Shown in pieces: positions 5,343 through 6,015 of a stretch of DNA of 6,015 bases. Source of the stretch: Anaerolinea sp. GTDB taxonomy: Bacteria; Chloroflexota; Anaerolineae; Anaerolineales; Villigracilaceae. The translations under genes and the position numbers were made by a program. Where the stretch lies: assembly GCA_020720965.1 (NCBI GenBank), contig DYNS01000192.1, forward strand, positions 1-6,015. The letters run 5' to 3'. The notes beneath the pieces are model-generated. The model was not told where the DNA came from and did not search any database. It saw nothing but the letters and a program-made list of their open reading frames with translations. The stretch's first letter is position 1. Each line of letters opens with the position of its first letter.

Positions 5343-6015
5343 ATGCCTCGCAATTACTTTATCACCGGCGGTGCCGGGTTTATTGGTTCCAATTACGTTG
5401 CCCGCCTGCTGGAACGCGGCGAAAAAGTGACCATTTACGACAATCTTTCCCGCGCCGGTGCGCCCCGCAACCTGGACTGGCTGCGCGAAACCTTCGGCGC
5501 TGATTCTTTCCGCCTGGTCGTAGGCGATGTGCGCGATGCCGCCCTACTGACCGCCTCCGCCAGCCAGGCAGAGGTTATCGTTCACCTCGCTGCACAGGTG
5601 GCGGTTACAACCTCCGTGCAAAAACCGCGCGAAGATTTTGAAATCAACGCCCTCGGCACCTTCAACGCCCTGGAAGCCGCCCGCGCCAACGAGCGCAAAC
5701 CGACCTTTCTTTACGCATCCACCAACAAGGTTTACGGCGGCATGGATGATGTGGAAGTGCAGGAACACGAAACCCGCTGGGCATACAAAGACCTTTTGCA
5801 CGGTTGCCCCGAAACCCAACCTCTCGATTTTCACTCCCCTTATGGCTGTTCCAAAGGCGCAGGCGACCAATACGTGCGCGACTACTCCCGCATTTATGGC
5901 TTAAACAGCGTTGTCCTGCGCCAATCTTGCATTTACGGACCGCGTCAATTCGGCGTGGAAGACCAGGGCTGGGTGGCGTGGTTCGTCATCGCCGCCGTTA
6001 CCGGCAGACCGCTCT
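5343..6015 (+). CDS. NAD-dependent sugar-nucleotide epimerase, CDP-paratose 2-epimerase-like (5' part)
   Basis: The frame runs open off the right edge; 224 codons are seen of a family about 340 long. It is an extended short-chain dehydrogenase/reductase. The Rossmann motif GGAGFIG (9-15) and Asp33 at the end of strand 2 point to NAD. Thr127 in the ASTNKVYG segment, Tyr167 and Lys171 (SPYGCSK) form the usual catalytic set. Several stretches resemble TyvE/RfbE rather than GalE or dTDP-glucose dehydratase: the AAQVAVTTS segment (83-91), DFEIN (98-102), STNKVYG, LDFHSPYGCSKG (161-172) and RQFGVEDQGWVAWF (201-214). TyvE converts CDP-paratose to CDP-tyvelose, a dideoxyhexose of surface glycans. The exact substrate here is uncertain, as no other dideoxysugar gene is visible. 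It probably heads a cell-surface sugar cluster that continues to the right. The start is set by AAGGAG 5 nt upstream. Confidence 0.87.
   Translation, partial: MPRNYFITGGAGFIGSNYVARLLERGEKVTIYDNLSRAGAPRNLDWLRETFGADSFRLVVGDVRDAALLTASASQAEVIVHLAAQVAVTTSVQKPREDFEINALGTFNALEAARANERKPTFLYASTNKVYGGMDDVEVQEHETRWAYKDLLHGCPETQPLDFHSPYGCSKGAGDQYVRDYSRIYGLNSVVLRQSCIYGPRQFGVEDQGWVAWFVIAAVTGRPL

Noticed and set aside
5544..5904. Overlapping frames on both strands within the epimerase region
   Set aside because: The frame beginning at 5343 carries the full SDR motif set. The others are composition-driven shadows.

Overview
The window looks like bacterial chromosome from a moderately GC-rich organism. My best guess is a Chloroflexota (Anaerolineae-type) bacterium, based on overall protein character, the CDP-paratose-2-epimerase-type gene and the membrane-protein style. 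There is no rRNA or other phylogenetic marker here to prove it. All genes lie on the + strand. No tRNA, rRNA, CRISPR array, transposase or phage gene is visible.

Layout. (1) Positions 1-30 hold the end of an upstream transcript, closed by a GC-rich hairpin. A perfect TATAAT box follows at once and is placed so that transcription would begin on or next to the ATG at 45. (2) 45-691: two short, translationally coupled genes for small membrane proteins of unknown function, closed by a textbook intrinsic terminator (712-740). (3) 790-2589: lepA (elongation factor 4), full length, with its own promoter and almost no 5' leader. (4) 2590-4219: a two-gene restriction-modification cassette. A PD-(D/E)XK-type endonuclease gene begins on the base after the lepA stop codon, and a beta-class N4/N6 DNA methyltransferase gene overlaps its end by 8 bp. 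The cassette is visibly more AT-rich than its flanks. (5) 4229-5239: an LPG-synthase-TM/flippase-like polytopic membrane protein with a TTG start and a good Shine-Dalgarno sequence. (6) 5240-5342: a short intergenic stretch with nested inverted repeats. (7) 5343 to the window end: the N-terminal two thirds of an NAD-dependent sugar-nucleotide epimerase closest to CDP-paratose 2-epimerase (TyvE/RfbE).

How they fit together. No terminator is visible between lepA and the end of the flippase-like gene at 5239, and the gaps are 0, -8 and +9 bp. So lepA, endonuclease, methyltransferase and flippase-like gene can be read as one transcript. The restriction cassette looks like a later insertion between a housekeeping translation gene and an envelope gene. 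The flippase-like protein and the epimerase suggest that the right-hand side enters a cell-envelope or glycan region.

The points most worth a second look are the uncharacterised restriction-modification pair with its unusual DPDY catalytic motif, its fusion point to lepA marked by a tandem 10-bp repeat, a perfect 11-bp stem inside the flippase-like gene, and the promoter/terminator overlap at the left edge. I did not find strong evidence for a wholly new type of system.
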